This document shows, piece by piece, positions 11,022 through 22,915 of a DNA stretch of 64,000 nt (positions within the stretch are counted from its first letter, which is position 1; each line of letters opens with the position of its first letter). Made by a program: the position numbers and the translations under genes. A model generated the notes under the pieces. That model worked only from the letters and a program-made list of their open reading frames with translations, was not told the origin of the DNA and did not search any database. Source of the stretch: Pyricularia pennisetigena. Its lineage: Eukaryota; Ascomycota; Sordariomycetes; Magnaporthales; Pyriculariaceae. Where the stretch lies: contig NW_021940923.1 of the NCBI RefSeq assembly GCF_004337985.1, positions 1,261,767-1,325,766 on the forward strand, in the 5' to 3' direction.

Positions 11022-12474
11022 GGTCTGAGGACAACTTGTCGATTTTCGCCGTTTATGGCGGTATTTTCGGCAGGTTAGCGATTAACACTCCGTTCTAAAA
11101 AGATAAATAAAAATCGTAGAAATAAGCGGTTTACACGTTGACAATGGTGTGTAATACCGCTATTAACAACGATTTACTTAATATTTTTATTTTCTGTAAC
11201 GGCCGAAACGGATACCACCTGCCCTTAATCCGTTTATGGCGGTACTTTTTTTCGATGCTTTGTATTTTTACCAATTTGAACGATAATACAACCAAAGTCT
11301 CAGGGACTGAACTACGTATATACACAAACGCTCACATTAAATCTCAATCATAATACCCGCTTTTATTACTTTGTTATATTACAAAAGTCTATTTTCTGCT
11401 CTATTGTATTAATTTATCATTATTTTTCTTTTGCAACTAAATTTCAAGAGTTTTGCACGTGGGGGTTGGTATAGGGAAACACAATATAATGTTACAATCT
11501 GTTGTATAAACCTAGTTATATAAGCCGTTAAATAAGCGCATAGGTAAAGTAAATATAATTTTGTATAAGATGTACAATCGAAACGCTTTTTTTTACCAAT
11601 TTTAACAATAATAAAACCAAACCTTCGGGGATTGGGATGCGGATATAAACAAACGTTCACGTTAAATCCGATGTATCATACCCGCTTATATAATCTTTTA
11701 TATTAAAAAATGCTAAATTTGTGTTATTCTTCTATTTTTGCTTTATTTAATCAAATAAAATTTGGAAAGAAAAGTTAAGCAATACTTATTTACAGATTTA
11801 TAAATAATTGATATATTGTGGTGTTTTCTAGTTTTACCAATATTTCCGTAAATAATTTAGCTTTTTAACAAATTATCAATTTATATAAAGATATTCATAA
11901 ACCTTTTGTTTCAGACGATATGTGCATGCACGTTTTAGTTTAAAATCCGTTAAACTGTAAGTACTATAATCTAGTTTCAACTAAATAGAATATGTTATAA
12001 TCTAAAATAATAATTAAATATAGTAAAATACTACAAATTTTACTTAATATTTAAATATCTTTCCAAACAAATTCGTTATAGAAGCGCGGTTTTCAGTCAA
12101 AGAACTACCAAATTCCAACTAATCCAACGCAGGTCACTTGATATCTTTACGATTTGTATTTAATTTTGAATTTGAATATTTAACTGTATACTCTGTTTAC
12201 ACTATTTCTTTTTGCAATTATAATGCGTATGCATTATATATACCTGCTATAAACGGCGGAATGCGTCAAATTCTTGGTACTGCTTTAAAGGGCTGAATGC
12301 GACAAATTATCTGTACCGCCATAAACGGCGAAATGCGACAAGTTGTCCTTAGACCAAAACGAGGGCGATCTTTTCGGCCAATTTAATTGGCCGAAAAACC
12401 ATGTGGTTAAAAGGTACATGGAGCGCTCGGTCCCCACTGCGAAGCAGGGCGGTCTAGTCTGAGCACTGAGACTA
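11022..12474 (+). mobile_element. RepX copy lacking its first ~130 bp, plus orientation
   Basis: It starts inside the element at GGTCTGAGGACAACTTGTCG, carries a GCACGTGGGGG block near 11456, and ends with the canonical 3' terminus GTCTGAGCACTGAGACTA at 12474. The sequence immediately after it (GGTATTTTCGG) is internal RepX sequence of the next copy. Confidence 0.7.
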
Positions 12475-12829
12475 GGTATTTTCGGCATTTTTGCGACCGA
12501 TATTCTTTCATAAAAAGAAATAAAAATCGTAAGAACAAACGGTTTGCACGTTGAATATAGGATTTAATACTGCTATTTAAAGCGATTTAATTTTTGCTTT
12601 TATTTATTATACCGGCCGAAATCAATACCACTTGCCCTCAATCCGTTTATAGCGGTATTGGTTTTTTGGATAATGTGTAAATTTTGGATTTCTTTTTCTA
12701 TTATTTTTGTTATTAGACTAGATTTTATGCTTTTTGCACGTGGAGGGTCGTATACGTATATAGGCCGCTATGTTAAGTTTGGTATTAATACCGTATCAGA
12801 TAAGCAGTTAAATAAGCGGATAGGTAAGG

Positions 12830-12874
<45 letters not shown>

Positions 12875-13286
12875 GTAAATATTTGGATATAGTTTAAAAT
12901 CGAAAGGCCTTTATATTTTTACCGATTTTAACGATAATAAAACCAGAATTTCAGGGATTGGACTTCGTATATAAACAAACGCCGACGCGGAGGTAAACTT
13001 TTAACATCAGTTTCGAAGAGTTTTTATATAATAAAATGCTAGATATGTATTATTTATTTATTTTTTGCTTTATTTTATTAATTCTATATTATTTTTGATT
13101 TGCAACCATATTTGTTAGTTTCTGCACGTGGGGTGTCGCTTACGTATATATAATCCAATAGTACCATTTCGTATATATATTTATTTATATATAGGGTTAA
13201 ATAATTGGATAGGCATGGTATATATAATTTCATATATAATTCACAATCGAAACGCTTCTATATTCTTACCCAGTTTAAGGCTAATT
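12475..13286 (+). mobile_element. RepX copy, left half, interrupted by the copia element
   Basis: It begins at an internal RepX position (GGTATTTTCGGCATTTTTGC) and contains two GCACGTGG blocks near 12736 and 13124. It stops at the TAATT target duplication (13282-13286). The same RepX copy resumes at 20061. Confidence 0.75.
12833..12872. repeat. (TA)n microsatellite inside RepX
   Basis: A pure AT dinucleotide run of about 40 bp. Confidence 0.9.
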
Positions 13287-13844
13287 TGTTAACAATATGG
13301 GTTGCTAACAGGGGGTTAGGCATTAGCCTGGGTGCGGCGTGGTGCTAGTTGCGTTGTAAAGGCCTATAATACAGGGTTTGTATGCACTAAATTCACTGAT
13401 TGAGGGATTAATAGATTTGATTCATTGGTGGGGGAACCTTTGCTTTATCTCCCTTATATACTCTCCGACATCGAAGTGGGGGTCCGCACCCCGCAAAAGG
13501 TTCCGGTGCCGCACACGATTTTCCGAAAAATTATTTTGTATGCGTTGTTAAAAAAACACCTTTATTTCCATACAAACCATTTTTGGGTTTGCACTAACTT
13601 GCTGATTTGGTGAAAATTTCTACCAGGTATAGGGCAGCTGATTCGTAAATGCAGGATGGGTATTAAACCCGGTATAGGGTGAAACCCCATTCGCTGATTT
13701 TTAATCGCAATTCCTGTAACATATATATAAAAATATAATAGAAAATCCGACAGCCTTAACAGCCCCATTTCGGGACTATTTATTATAGTTTATATACAAA
13801 TAAAAGTGGACCCATTACATGCTAAATAGCGCATATAATTAACA
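13287..13844 (-). repeat. 3' LTR of the copia element
   Basis: 558 bp, TGTTAA...TTAACA termini, identical in length to the partner at 19503-20060. It is less RIP-mutated than the partner (for example it keeps GGGGGTTAGGCATTAGC, which the other copy has lost). Confidence 0.93.
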
Positions 13845-13857
13845 CCCCCTTTTTTTG
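13845..13857 (-). other. Polypurine tract of the copia element
   Basis: On the minus strand, a run of A followed by GGGGG lies directly upstream of the 3' LTR, where plus-strand DNA synthesis is primed in LTR retrotransposons. The same tract follows the LTR at 27297-27874. Confidence 0.75.
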
Positions 13858-14392
13858 CTACTATTTTTATAAAGTTGGAAAAAAAAAGTATATAAAAATA
13901 AAACCCTATAAAAAAAATCCCCCTTATGTCCCAACCCGATTCGAACTCCTTATATAAACCCCCTGGATAATTAAACCCTTTATACCGACCTGTAACCCCC
14001 GAAATGGACGAACCCCCGAATTGGAAAAAACCCCCGGAATTGTAATAACCCCCGGATTCGAACCCCCGATTTGCATAATATTAACCTATGGAATTAACTA
14101 TTAAACCAGGTAGCTAATCTGGCTGTTCGTTGGTAATTGTCCAAATTAGGCAGATTATATAGGGTATTCCGAATGCGCAAATCGCCCAAAACCCGAACTT
14201 ACTCAATTTTAATTTAACTTTTGGTATAAGGTTGGTATAAATTATTTTTTTAATTAACCTGTACAGGGTAAATTCGGGTAATACGGCCGGTGTCGTGCCA
14301 ACAAAAATCCAATATTTGCAAATAAAGGAAGTGTAATGGGTAATTGACTAATGAATTAACTTAATAATGTTTTAAAACTTAGTAGGTAAAAA
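13858..14392. repeat. Copia 3' untranslated region with CCCCCGAA-type short repeats
   Basis: No coding frame. Between about 13995 and 14070 an ACCCCCGAATTG-like motif recurs four or five times with irregular spacing. Confidence 0.45.
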
Positions 14393-17300
14393 CTAAGTTT
14401 TAAGGGGTTTAAATTTTTTAAATTTTAAAAAGATTTTGTAAACTGAAAGCGTTGAAGGTTTTATTAAATGATTAGCGGCTATTTGTTTGAATTCCAGGTA
14501 TTTTAGGGTTATTAATCCTTCTGTCATTAATTCCCGTACGTAATGAGATTTTAATAACGTATACTTAATACGTTGGTGGTGCGTAAAACTGTATACGTTA
14601 GTTATAAAATTTGTATTATTTCCAAATATTGCAATAACGCTTTTTATAGGTAGTCCAATCTTTATAAATAGGTTTTTAAACCACTGTGCTTTACACAGGG
14701 CTTCCGTTAAGGTATCAGTTTCGGTTTTTGGAGTGTTTACAATTATAATATTAACTGTCTTACATTTCCACGTTATAGGGCCCCCAAATAGGGTATAGAA
14801 ATATCCGTAAATGGATTTCGAATTTTCCCTAGCCCCGGCAAATTCGTTATTATTAAAACCCAGTAATTCTAGGTTTTTAAAACCCTTTATTAATAAATTG
14901 GGTGGTAATTTGGCTTTAAACACTTTATTTCCGTAACAAATAAATAAGGATTTAATACCCGTTAAATAACGTAACAAAGTTTTAACTGCCGTTAAATGGA
15001 TTATAGTAATTTTTATTAAAAAACGTGAAAACCATTAAACCGTAAAACCGATATCCGGGCGCGTTAATAGCATTAAATACATGGAAGTGCCGATGATACG
15101 CTATCATAATTTAATTTTTAGCGTATTTACGGGTTTACCCCCGCTATATTTTAACACACCCGGCTGTAAAGGAACAAATATAAATTTATAATTAACTAAT
15201 CCGAACGTTGTTAATATTTCTTTTATATATTAATTTAATGGAGTTGAGATAGGTGTTTAGCTTTATTTTTTATAATTTAAACGCCTAAAAAATAGGTTGC
15301 AGGGCCCCTGTTTTCCAACGCGTATACCTTATTAAAACGGGTTTTTAAATTCTAAATATATTACAATTCAGGACCTATTAGCAGGCAGTCGCTTACAAAA
15401 GTAACGATAAAATGTTTGGATTTAACGATATAAAAAACAGCGGGATGAAAGATTGGCGGTTTAAAACCTTTTTCAAAAAATAGGGTTTTAAATTTGTTTT
15501 GCCATTTTTTGGACCCTGTTTTAAACCGTATAACGCCTTTTCCAACTGTATAACCTGCAATTCTCTCGGATTGTAACCCATTTCCATTAAAACTTCAGCG
15601 GTGGTAGGGGTACAAACTTTGGTTTATTCGTTAAAACCGTTTGGAATTTGCAAATATATATTTAAGTCGGTAAAATTACTATTTAAAAACGAACCGATAA
15701 AGTCAATTTGTTTAATTTCCCAATTTTGTATATTAGCTATAATTAATAATATACGCCAGGTAGGTGGTATATTAGTGCTAGTAAAAGCTGCGACATAATT
15801 TAGGCCTTCTACTTGTAAAAAACCTTTAATAACAAACCTAGTTTTATATTTTATAGGTTTATTATTTTCATCCTTTTTTAATTTAAATACCGGCCGGGTA
15901 AGAACGAATTCACGGTTTATAGGCACATTAATTTTATGGATAAAACGGAAGGTTTTTACAGTAACGATTTGGTCGAATTTAAACGTTAAAACAGCTAACC
16001 ATTTAGCATTTTCAGGGTTATTTAAAACCTGTTGGTAGCTATTTCGTTCACTGTTTTTAGTGGGCTTTTTTCTTATTTTTTTTGGTTTAAAAACAAAAAT
16101 AATGTACGTAAGTTATATCCGTTAGATTTGGGTTTTCGAATTGCGAATTTAACTCCATATTTTGTACTTTAAATGCTGAAAATACCGGAATTTCCGTTGT
16201 TTTAGGTACTGGAATAAATACCGTTACCGTTATAGGTTTTGGGGGGCGAACGGTAAGCTGTACAGGTTTGGCGGGCACTATATTTTCAGGGTTTAAATAC
16301 CCTATAACGGGTGGTAACTACCTTATAATAGGTGGTAAATACCTTATAATAGGTGGTAAATGCCCTGTATTCTCAGGGTTTTTAGGGGATAATTATCCGC
16401 TGGAACGCTGTTAATTTCGTTTTTAAATTCAAAATTAAAATCCCCCTTTTATTTTGTATTTTCCCCCTTTAAAATTTATAGCGTTTCCCTTGGAATAACC
16501 AAATTTTAAACGGCTATACCTTTTTTAATTTTTACGGTAAAGGTTTTATATACGGCCCGTTTAGCGGGTATGTAAACCAACGTTATAAAATTTGATAAAT
16601 GGGTTAAAAGTTTCACCGTTTCGGTGCGGGGAGCCAATTTATTAAGTTTTTTTGCGAATTCCAGCGGTATAATAACCTGGTATACAGTATTAATAACCCG
16701 AAAATGCTTTAAATTGGGCTTATACGGTAATCCAGGTTGGAATTCGGAATAAAATTCCTCGTAAAATGTTAAATCCCTCTTAATTACCGCTGTACGGCTA
16801 ATTAAATTAATTACGGTAAGTAGTAAATAATATAATAAATATAATGGTAAACCCGCCGCTATAGTGGTAAGCCGAAATTTATCCAAGATAACCTTAACGG
16901 ACCGCTCCGTTAATCCGTTTTAACCGTGGTTATAGGGATTCGAAATGCTAAGATTAACATTTTTATTTGTAAACCAATTTGAAAAGTTTATATTAAGCTT
17001 GTACCCCCCATCGAAATAAAAATTTAGGGGGTAGCGCCCGTATATAGTTTTTAAAATTTTAAAAAAGTTTTTAATAGTTATTAAAACCATAGGTCCGGTT
17101 TTATTTTTTAATGGGATAAACCACCGAAAACGTGACTTTCGGTCCATTAATAACAAAAATACGGGTTTTTTATTGTAAAAATTAAATTCAAAGGTTATTG
17201 TATTACCTTTTATAAAATGGAAACTATTAGGGGGTATAGAAAGTGCGATTTTATTTGTACGCTCAATAAAAATGGTTTCACGCAAGCAATACAAGTAATT

Positions 17301-18900
17301 GCCCTAATTTTGTTAAAATTAGGTAGACCTTTTGTAATTTTAGCGGTTTTTTTTAGCAATAATAACCTTATATGCCCCAAATGCCTGTGCTATAACAGGG
17401 TTTTTTGGGCCTGGATTTCGTTATAATTACCTGAAATTTCGTTTCCTTTAGGGGTTAACCAGCCGTCCGTAATCCGTTTTAGGTTTAAAAAAAGGTAATT
17501 TACAAAAGCTTGCTTTAAATCCGATAATAAAAAAGGTTTTAATAATGGATTTCTTATATGGGAAACCCCCTTTTTTTCGGAAATAATCCCTTTTATATTA
17601 GGTTGTATAAAAGGGTTATTTAACGGCGTACCGGGCGTACGGGGCCCAATTTCACGTGGATTTTCAGGGCTTTTACCCCTAAATATTTTCGCTACAGGTA
17701 AATTTACGGTTATTTTTGTATTTTGTTCGGGATTTAGCTTTTCCGTTACAGTATTTTCTTCCGGTTCCGAATCGGTGTAAATTTTATAATTTTCGTAATT
17801 TTCGGGGTTTATATTATTTAGTTTTACTTCCAACGGGGTTGCGTAGCCTTTTATAACCCTCAGTAAAATAATGCTAAAAACGTTGCTAAATTTACCTATT
17901 ATATAAGCGTAATTCGAAATAACGTTATTTCGAACAAGGATATCGCATCTTTTAACCTTTAAATAAAACGAATGTTTAACAGTATTTAAACGTCCCCACT
18001 TTTTGTGATTTTTATCGTACAAGGTATTCTTTAATAATACGCCCTTTATATTATAGTATATAAAACTATTAACGATATTTATTCCCAACGAAAGGATATA
18101 TAAAACGTTATTTAACGTAACCTTTTTAAATTTGTCAGTTTTTTGGCCGTAACGGACCTATATTTTTATAATTCCGGTATTTACAGGTTTAATAGGGCCA
18201 CCTCCTGAACCGATTTCGATTGTAAAACCGGGGGTATAATCGGTAAAGAATTGCTTATTTGCAAAAATATGGTACGTATTACCTATATTATACAGGATAG
18301 GGTAACCTTATTTTCATAGCTTAAAGGTCTTTTTTACGCCGCGTCCAGGTTTTGTTTTAACTTTGAAATTAGTTGCTAAAATTTGTAGTTTTAGCGTTTT
18401 ACCGGTATTGGTTTCCGAATCCGATTCCGAACGTAATTTTATAATCCCGCTAATAGCGGAATTAACCTCCTATTTTAGGGCGTTATACGTTGCGCCTTCG
18501 TTAACCTTATCTGGAATCGAACCCGTAAATAATTCGAAATCCATAAAGGTTATGGACGTTCCAACGGTTAATTCGCTGGAATTGGAGGATTTAGTATTTT
18601 TTGCAAAAACAGAATTCCAATTAGAGTTTTTATTACCCTTTTTTCGTAATTTAAAAGTGGTTTCCTGCCCATTATTTTCCTTTTTAGCGCCTTTTTTAGC
18701 GTTTTTTTACCCTTTTTTTACCTTTAAACCTATAATTAGCAGCTTTAACCATAATAGAGCCTAAAATCGAATTTTCGAATATAAGGTCCGCCATAAGGTA
18801 TTGCAAATTTAACTTTTCCGAATTTTGGCCTATTGCCTGCAGGGCCCGTTGGGTATTGCGTTGGCGTTCGGCCCAAATAGGGAATATTCCCTTTAAGGCC
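14393..18900 (-). pseudogene. Copia gag-pol remnant (integrase, RT, RNase H)
   Basis: Read on the minus strand, the order is as follows. A possible gag region with a Lys-rich stretch is at about 18900-18340 (weak). The pre-integrase motif HRHLGHI with a CIAC pair is near 17400-17290. The integrase core (MDRKSRFRWFIPLKNKTGP) is at 17294-16920. Reverse transcriptase is at about 15926-15390 (TRFVIKGFLQVEGLNYVAAF, QIDFIGSFLNSN, LEKALYGLKQGPK). RNase H is at 14977-14393 (AGARENSKSIYGYF, and a KSHYVRELMTEG match to the family's KYHFVRE). The RT catalytic box reads FVSD rather than YVDD near 15395. Frames are broken by TAA/TAG stops, so no product is expected. Function in live elements: reverse transcription and integration of its own RNA. 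Confidence 0.85.
16298..16360. repeat. Three 21-bp tandem repeats inside copia pol
   Basis: Three units of the TACCTTATAATAGGTGGTAAA type. They are in phase with codons (7 residues each) in the linker between integrase and reverse transcriptase. The last two are identical. Confidence 0.85.
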
Positions 18901-19502
18901 CCTAGGTATTAATTTCTTACGTTCACGGGGCTAACTTGCACGTTGGTATTCGTTAATTTAATTACCAGTAAATTAAAACAGTTGTTAAATTTATGTATTA
19001 ATCCTTTAAATTTCGAAACATTTAAGGCGTGGAATTCCCGATAAAGTGAGTTTCGACCATTAGGATTTAATGGGTTTATAGGTTATTATAAACCTTATTA
19101 AACGTATTAGGATTTAATAGGTTTTTAGCGAACGAATATAAGGGTTTTTGGCCCTGATTTGTTAACGTAAACCCTATTAAAAATTTAAATTAATTACAAT
19201 GGTGTGCACGATCCACAAAAACCATACCAACAATTTTGGATTTGCAATGCAAACAATCGCTGCAATACTTAAAAAGGCCTGAATCGAACGCTAATTTTTA
19301 GCGATCCCCATTGTAAATATAGGGGGGGAGGTGCTAAATTAGCGCGTAAAACTAACAATTTCGCACAAAAACAGCAATATTTTCGTCAATATACGTGCTG
19401 TAAAAATGCGACAATAACCAAAATAAAATTTAAACTTTAAATTTTCCAGCAATACAAAATGTATTTTAATGCACAAGCTAAAACCTTTCCAGGTTTATAA
19501 CT

Positions 19503-20060
19503 TGTTAATAATATGGGTTGCTAATAAAGGGTTAAATATTAGCCTAGGTGCGGCGTAGTGCTAATTGCGTTGTAAAAGCCTGTAATACAGGGTTTATATA
19601 CATTAAATTCACTAATTTTGGGATTAATAGATTTATTTATTGGTGGGGGAAATTTTGCTTGATTTCCTTTACATATTTTCCGATATTGAAGTGGGGGTCC
19701 GCACCCCGCAAAAGGTTCCGGTGCCGCACACGATTTTCCGAAAAATTATTTTGTATGCGTTGTTAAAAAAACACCTTTATTTCCATATAAACCATTTTTA
19801 AATTCCCATTAATTTGCTAATTTGGTAAAAATTCCAACCAGGTACAGGGTAGCTGATTCGTAAGTGCAGGGTGGGTATAAAACCCGGTATAGGGTAAAAC
19901 CCCATTCGCTGACTTTCAATCGCAATTCCTGCAACACACACATAAAAATATAATAGATAAATCCGACAGCCCCAATAGCCCCACTTCGGCACTATTTATT
20001 GTGGCTTATATAGAAGTTAAAGTGGACCCATTACATGCTAAATAACGCATATAATTAACA
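19503..20060 (-). repeat. 5' LTR of the copia element
   Basis: 558 bp. It carries more C-to-T and G-to-A changes than the 13287 LTR but the same termini and landmarks (GGGGGTCCGCACCCCGC block near 19695). Confidence 0.93.
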
Positions 20061-20852
20061 TAATTAAACCAAAATTTCAGGGGTTAAATAACGTGTATAA
20101 AGAAACGTCCACGTAGAGGCCGCTTTATAATATCGGTTTTTATAGTTTTTTTATTTAAAAAAATGGTAAAGTTGTTTTGTTTTTTCATTCTTTATTTCAT
20201 TTAATGAAATAAAATTGGTAAAAAAAAGGTCAATTAATATTTATATATAGCAATCCTATATAGTTTTTATATTAAAGTCTTGTTTGATTTTATAGGTAAT
20301 TGACCGAATTATTAATTTTGTTAATAAATTATTTCTTACCGTAAAAATATTAATAAAATGCTATTTTAAGTGGTAATCGCGTGCACGTTCCGCCGCTACG
20401 TTAATGCAAAAGCCGATTTTATAATAGGCTCTTTTCCTTCAATGAAAAATGACTATTTGAAATAATAAATTAAATATGATAATATATATTAAAAATCGTA
20501 AAATATATTTTATGTTCAAGTATTTATATAACCAGAAGAGCTGTACTAACGGTTCCTGTGTTTAAAAAGTGTAAAAAATCACATATTGCAACGCAGGTTA
20601 CCCCATACTTTTATGATTTTTATTCATTTATTTATTTGAATATTGAATTACACGCAGTGGCTATACTATTATTTCTGCCGTTACAGTGCGATTAGTGTAG
20701 ATACCCGCCATTGGCGGTGAAAATCGACAAGGTGTCCTTAGACTAGAACGCGCGCGATCTTTTCGGCCAATGCAATTGGTCGAAAAACCATGTGGCTGAA
20801 AGGTACTTGAAGCGCTCGGATCCCGCAGGGGTCTAGTTTGAGCACTGAGACT
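20061..20852 (+). mobile_element. RepX copy, right half (continues from 13286)
   Basis: It resumes the RepX sequence interrupted by copia: TTTAAGGC before the insertion and TAATTAAACCAAAATTTCAGGG after it align across intact RepX copies. The 3' end GTTTGAGCACTGAGACT finishes near 20852. Confidence 0.75.
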
Positions 20853-20934
20853 GAATTGAGCTACGAAGTGGAGCGAAGCGAGCGAAGTGGATCAATTATG
20901 GAGCTCTGGGCTTCAGTGATAAGTCCTAAGACTA
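20853..20934 (-). mobile_element. RepX 5'-end fragment, minus orientation
   Basis: The GAGCGAAGCGAGCGAAGTGG block is followed by the end AAGTCCTAAGACTA at 20934. The terminal TA is the target dinucleotide used by the pogo-like element that follows. Confidence 0.7.
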
Positions 20935-22819
20935 CAGTGGGTGACCCAGAAGTGGACATGCCCCTGAAGTGGACACCCTCCCGAAAAACTGCCATAAAAA
21001 CAACGAATATACAATTGATCGTTTTTCCGCAGTAAATCGCAATAAAACCTATATCTATTAATTCGCAAAAAGCTCCTCTATATTATAATCCAAAAATGAA
21101 ACCGTAGATCCCTGGTCCTAATCCTAATTTCGGTATTATTACCGGATTTTAACCTCCATGGCCGCCCTTTTTTAATCCAGGCCGTAAACCGTTTCCTATA
21201 TACCGGCCTGTTTATAAAAAGAATTTTGGGTTTCGCGGCGCACGCGTTTTTTAAATGCAGGTTTAAAAATTTTAATTTTTTCGTTTAACCGTTTATTTTC
21301 GGAGGTAAAATTCGCGATTTAAATAACCTAATAATCCATAGCTTTAGATACCTTTTATACAAAATTAGCCAAATCTTTTTTGCATTCGCCCAACCGGCCT
21401 GTTATTTGCATAACCTGCTTTTTAATATTTTAGGAGGTTTTTGGGGTCCCGAAAATAACGTTGGCCATATTTTAATCCGAATTACGGTTAAAAATCGTTA
21501 TTTGGGTAATTTTTAAATTAGGATTTACCATTCGATCCGGAATTAATATTTAAAGGGGTATTACCGGCCAAATCCCGGTTTTACGGAAGCCGGAAATCAC
21601 GTTACGAACCGATAAACCGGTTGCAAAGGCGTTTCGATAGGCGGTTAGGAACCGTTTTCGTTATTTAGGCGCAATGGTATTTAACGACGTAAAAAATTTT
21701 ATATATTACCGGTAATAGGTTTTAATAAGGTTAAAAATAGAAATATTTAACGGTTAAATGAAATATGAGCTGTAAATAGGTAAATATTCGAGGAAAACCC
21801 TATTTTTAAACGTTTTAAACATAAATTTAATTAATTAATGCGTTAAAATTTAATTTAATACTAATAACCGCTATTTTATACTAATATTTGGCTTCGTTTT
21901 AGGTAAAAAAACCTGTTTTAACCATTTAAAAACGATTTTAAAATTAAACCAACCCGTGGGAATCGAATTATACGCTTAATCCTTAATATTAGGTGGAAAC
22001 CATTACATTTGTAAAATATTACCCGTTTGGATCACGGTTGGGGTAAATTTTTTTTTTTTTGCAATTACCGCCTCGATAATTAACGCCCAAATAATATTTA
22101 ATATATATATAATTTTAACCTAATTCCGGCGTTTTACGAAAAATAAACCGTATATTTTTCCGGCCGTTATATCGCCTTATTGGAAACCGTATTCGTCCAT
22201 ATTTACGATATATTTGGGTTTAATTTTAAATTCGGTAATTATTCGTTAGTGTTAATTATAAAACGCCCGGATCGAATCGGCCGTGGCTTTTTTAATTCGC
22301 GCACCCTCCAAAAAAATCCCGGATTTGGTTTTAATATTTTTATTACGGCGTAAAAAACCGGCCAACCAACGCTTACCGAAAGCGTTTACGCGTTTTTTCG
22401 GCGGTATTAAAAAAAAAGCGAAATTTTTAATTATTTGGTGCGTGGGCGCTTTTCCAACGAGTTTTTCGATTTCGATTTAACGGTTAACGAATTTTTCCTA
22501 TTCGTTAGAAAATAGCTGATACGGTTTATAGGTTTGTTTTCGATCGAAAACGCCGTTAAGGCGACGTATGAGGGTGGTTTTTGGCACGGCCCACTGCGCG
22601 GCCGCTTTATTTTTCGAAATGCCTGATTTTACGGTTTTAACCGCCTGGGTAAACTTAAACTCCAAATCTCTCGGCATCACGGTTTTTTTCGGCTTTAAAA
22701 ACGCGTTATTTGCGGTGCGTTGTCGCGTTGAAGTAGGTGGGTTGTGTTGAGGATGTTAGAAATTGCTAACAAAACAGGTGTCCACTTCAGGTGCATGTCC
22801 ACTTGTGGGTCACCCACTG
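20935..22819 (-). mobile_element. Complete pogo-like DNA transposon, 43-bp TIRs, TA target duplication
   Basis: It is 1,885 bp. The ends at 20935-20977 and 22777-22819 are inverted repeats of 43 bp with two mismatches, starting CAGTGGGTGACCCA. TA flanks both sides (20933-20934 and 22820-22821). A Tc5/CENP-B-type transposase remnant fills the interior. The TIRs are nearly unmutated although the interior is heavily RIP-mutated. Confidence 0.93.
20980..22680 (-). pseudogene. Pogo-like transposase with psq and CENP-B HTH domains, RIP-inactivated
   Basis: The start at 22680 (or the adjacent Met at 22677) opens MPRDLEFKFTQAVKTVKSGI, a psq-type helix-turn-helix (residues about 1-45: KNKAAAQWAVPKTTLIRRLNG). 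A CENP-B-type HTH follows (about 60-120: LFSNEQEKFVNR, GKAPTHQI, RWLAGFLRRN). The DDE domain shows NMDEYGF near 22188-22208 with the first Asp kept, and LLVLN near 21850 where the second catalytic Asp reads Asn (a G-to-A change, as RIP makes). The C-terminus resembles fungal relatives (FRKTGIWP near 21580). Several TAA/TAG stops follow residue 60. The element is dead but might be cross-mobilised through its intact TIRs. Confidence 0.85.
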
Positions 22820-22915
22820 TAGAAGCTGGCAGATATCCGACGAAGCGGCCATATTGTTATATTGTATCAGAGGTTCAAATTAATTTTTATGTTCGCTTTT
22901 CCTAAACCCCCTCAC

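Larger units (their letters stand above)
13282..20065 (-). mobile_element. Complete Ty1/copia LTR retrotransposon with TSD TAATT, RIP-inactivated
   Basis: The element is 13287-20060. It has two 558-bp LTRs (13287-13844 and 19503-20060), each bounded by TGTTAA...TTAACA, and a perfect 5-bp target duplication TAATT (13282-13286 and 20061-20065). Transcription is on the minus strand. A purine tract in that sense (AAAAAAAGGGGG, 13845-13857) abuts the 3' LTR. The domain order integrase, reverse transcriptase, RNase H is that of copia, not gypsy. The LTR pair differs mostly by transitions, so the divergence reflects RIP rather than age alone. The primer-binding site next to the 5' LTR could not be matched to a tRNA. 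Confidence 0.93.

Noticed and set aside
18363..18764. 133-codon plus-strand frame
   Set aside because: It is antisense to the gag/pol region of the minus-strand copia element.
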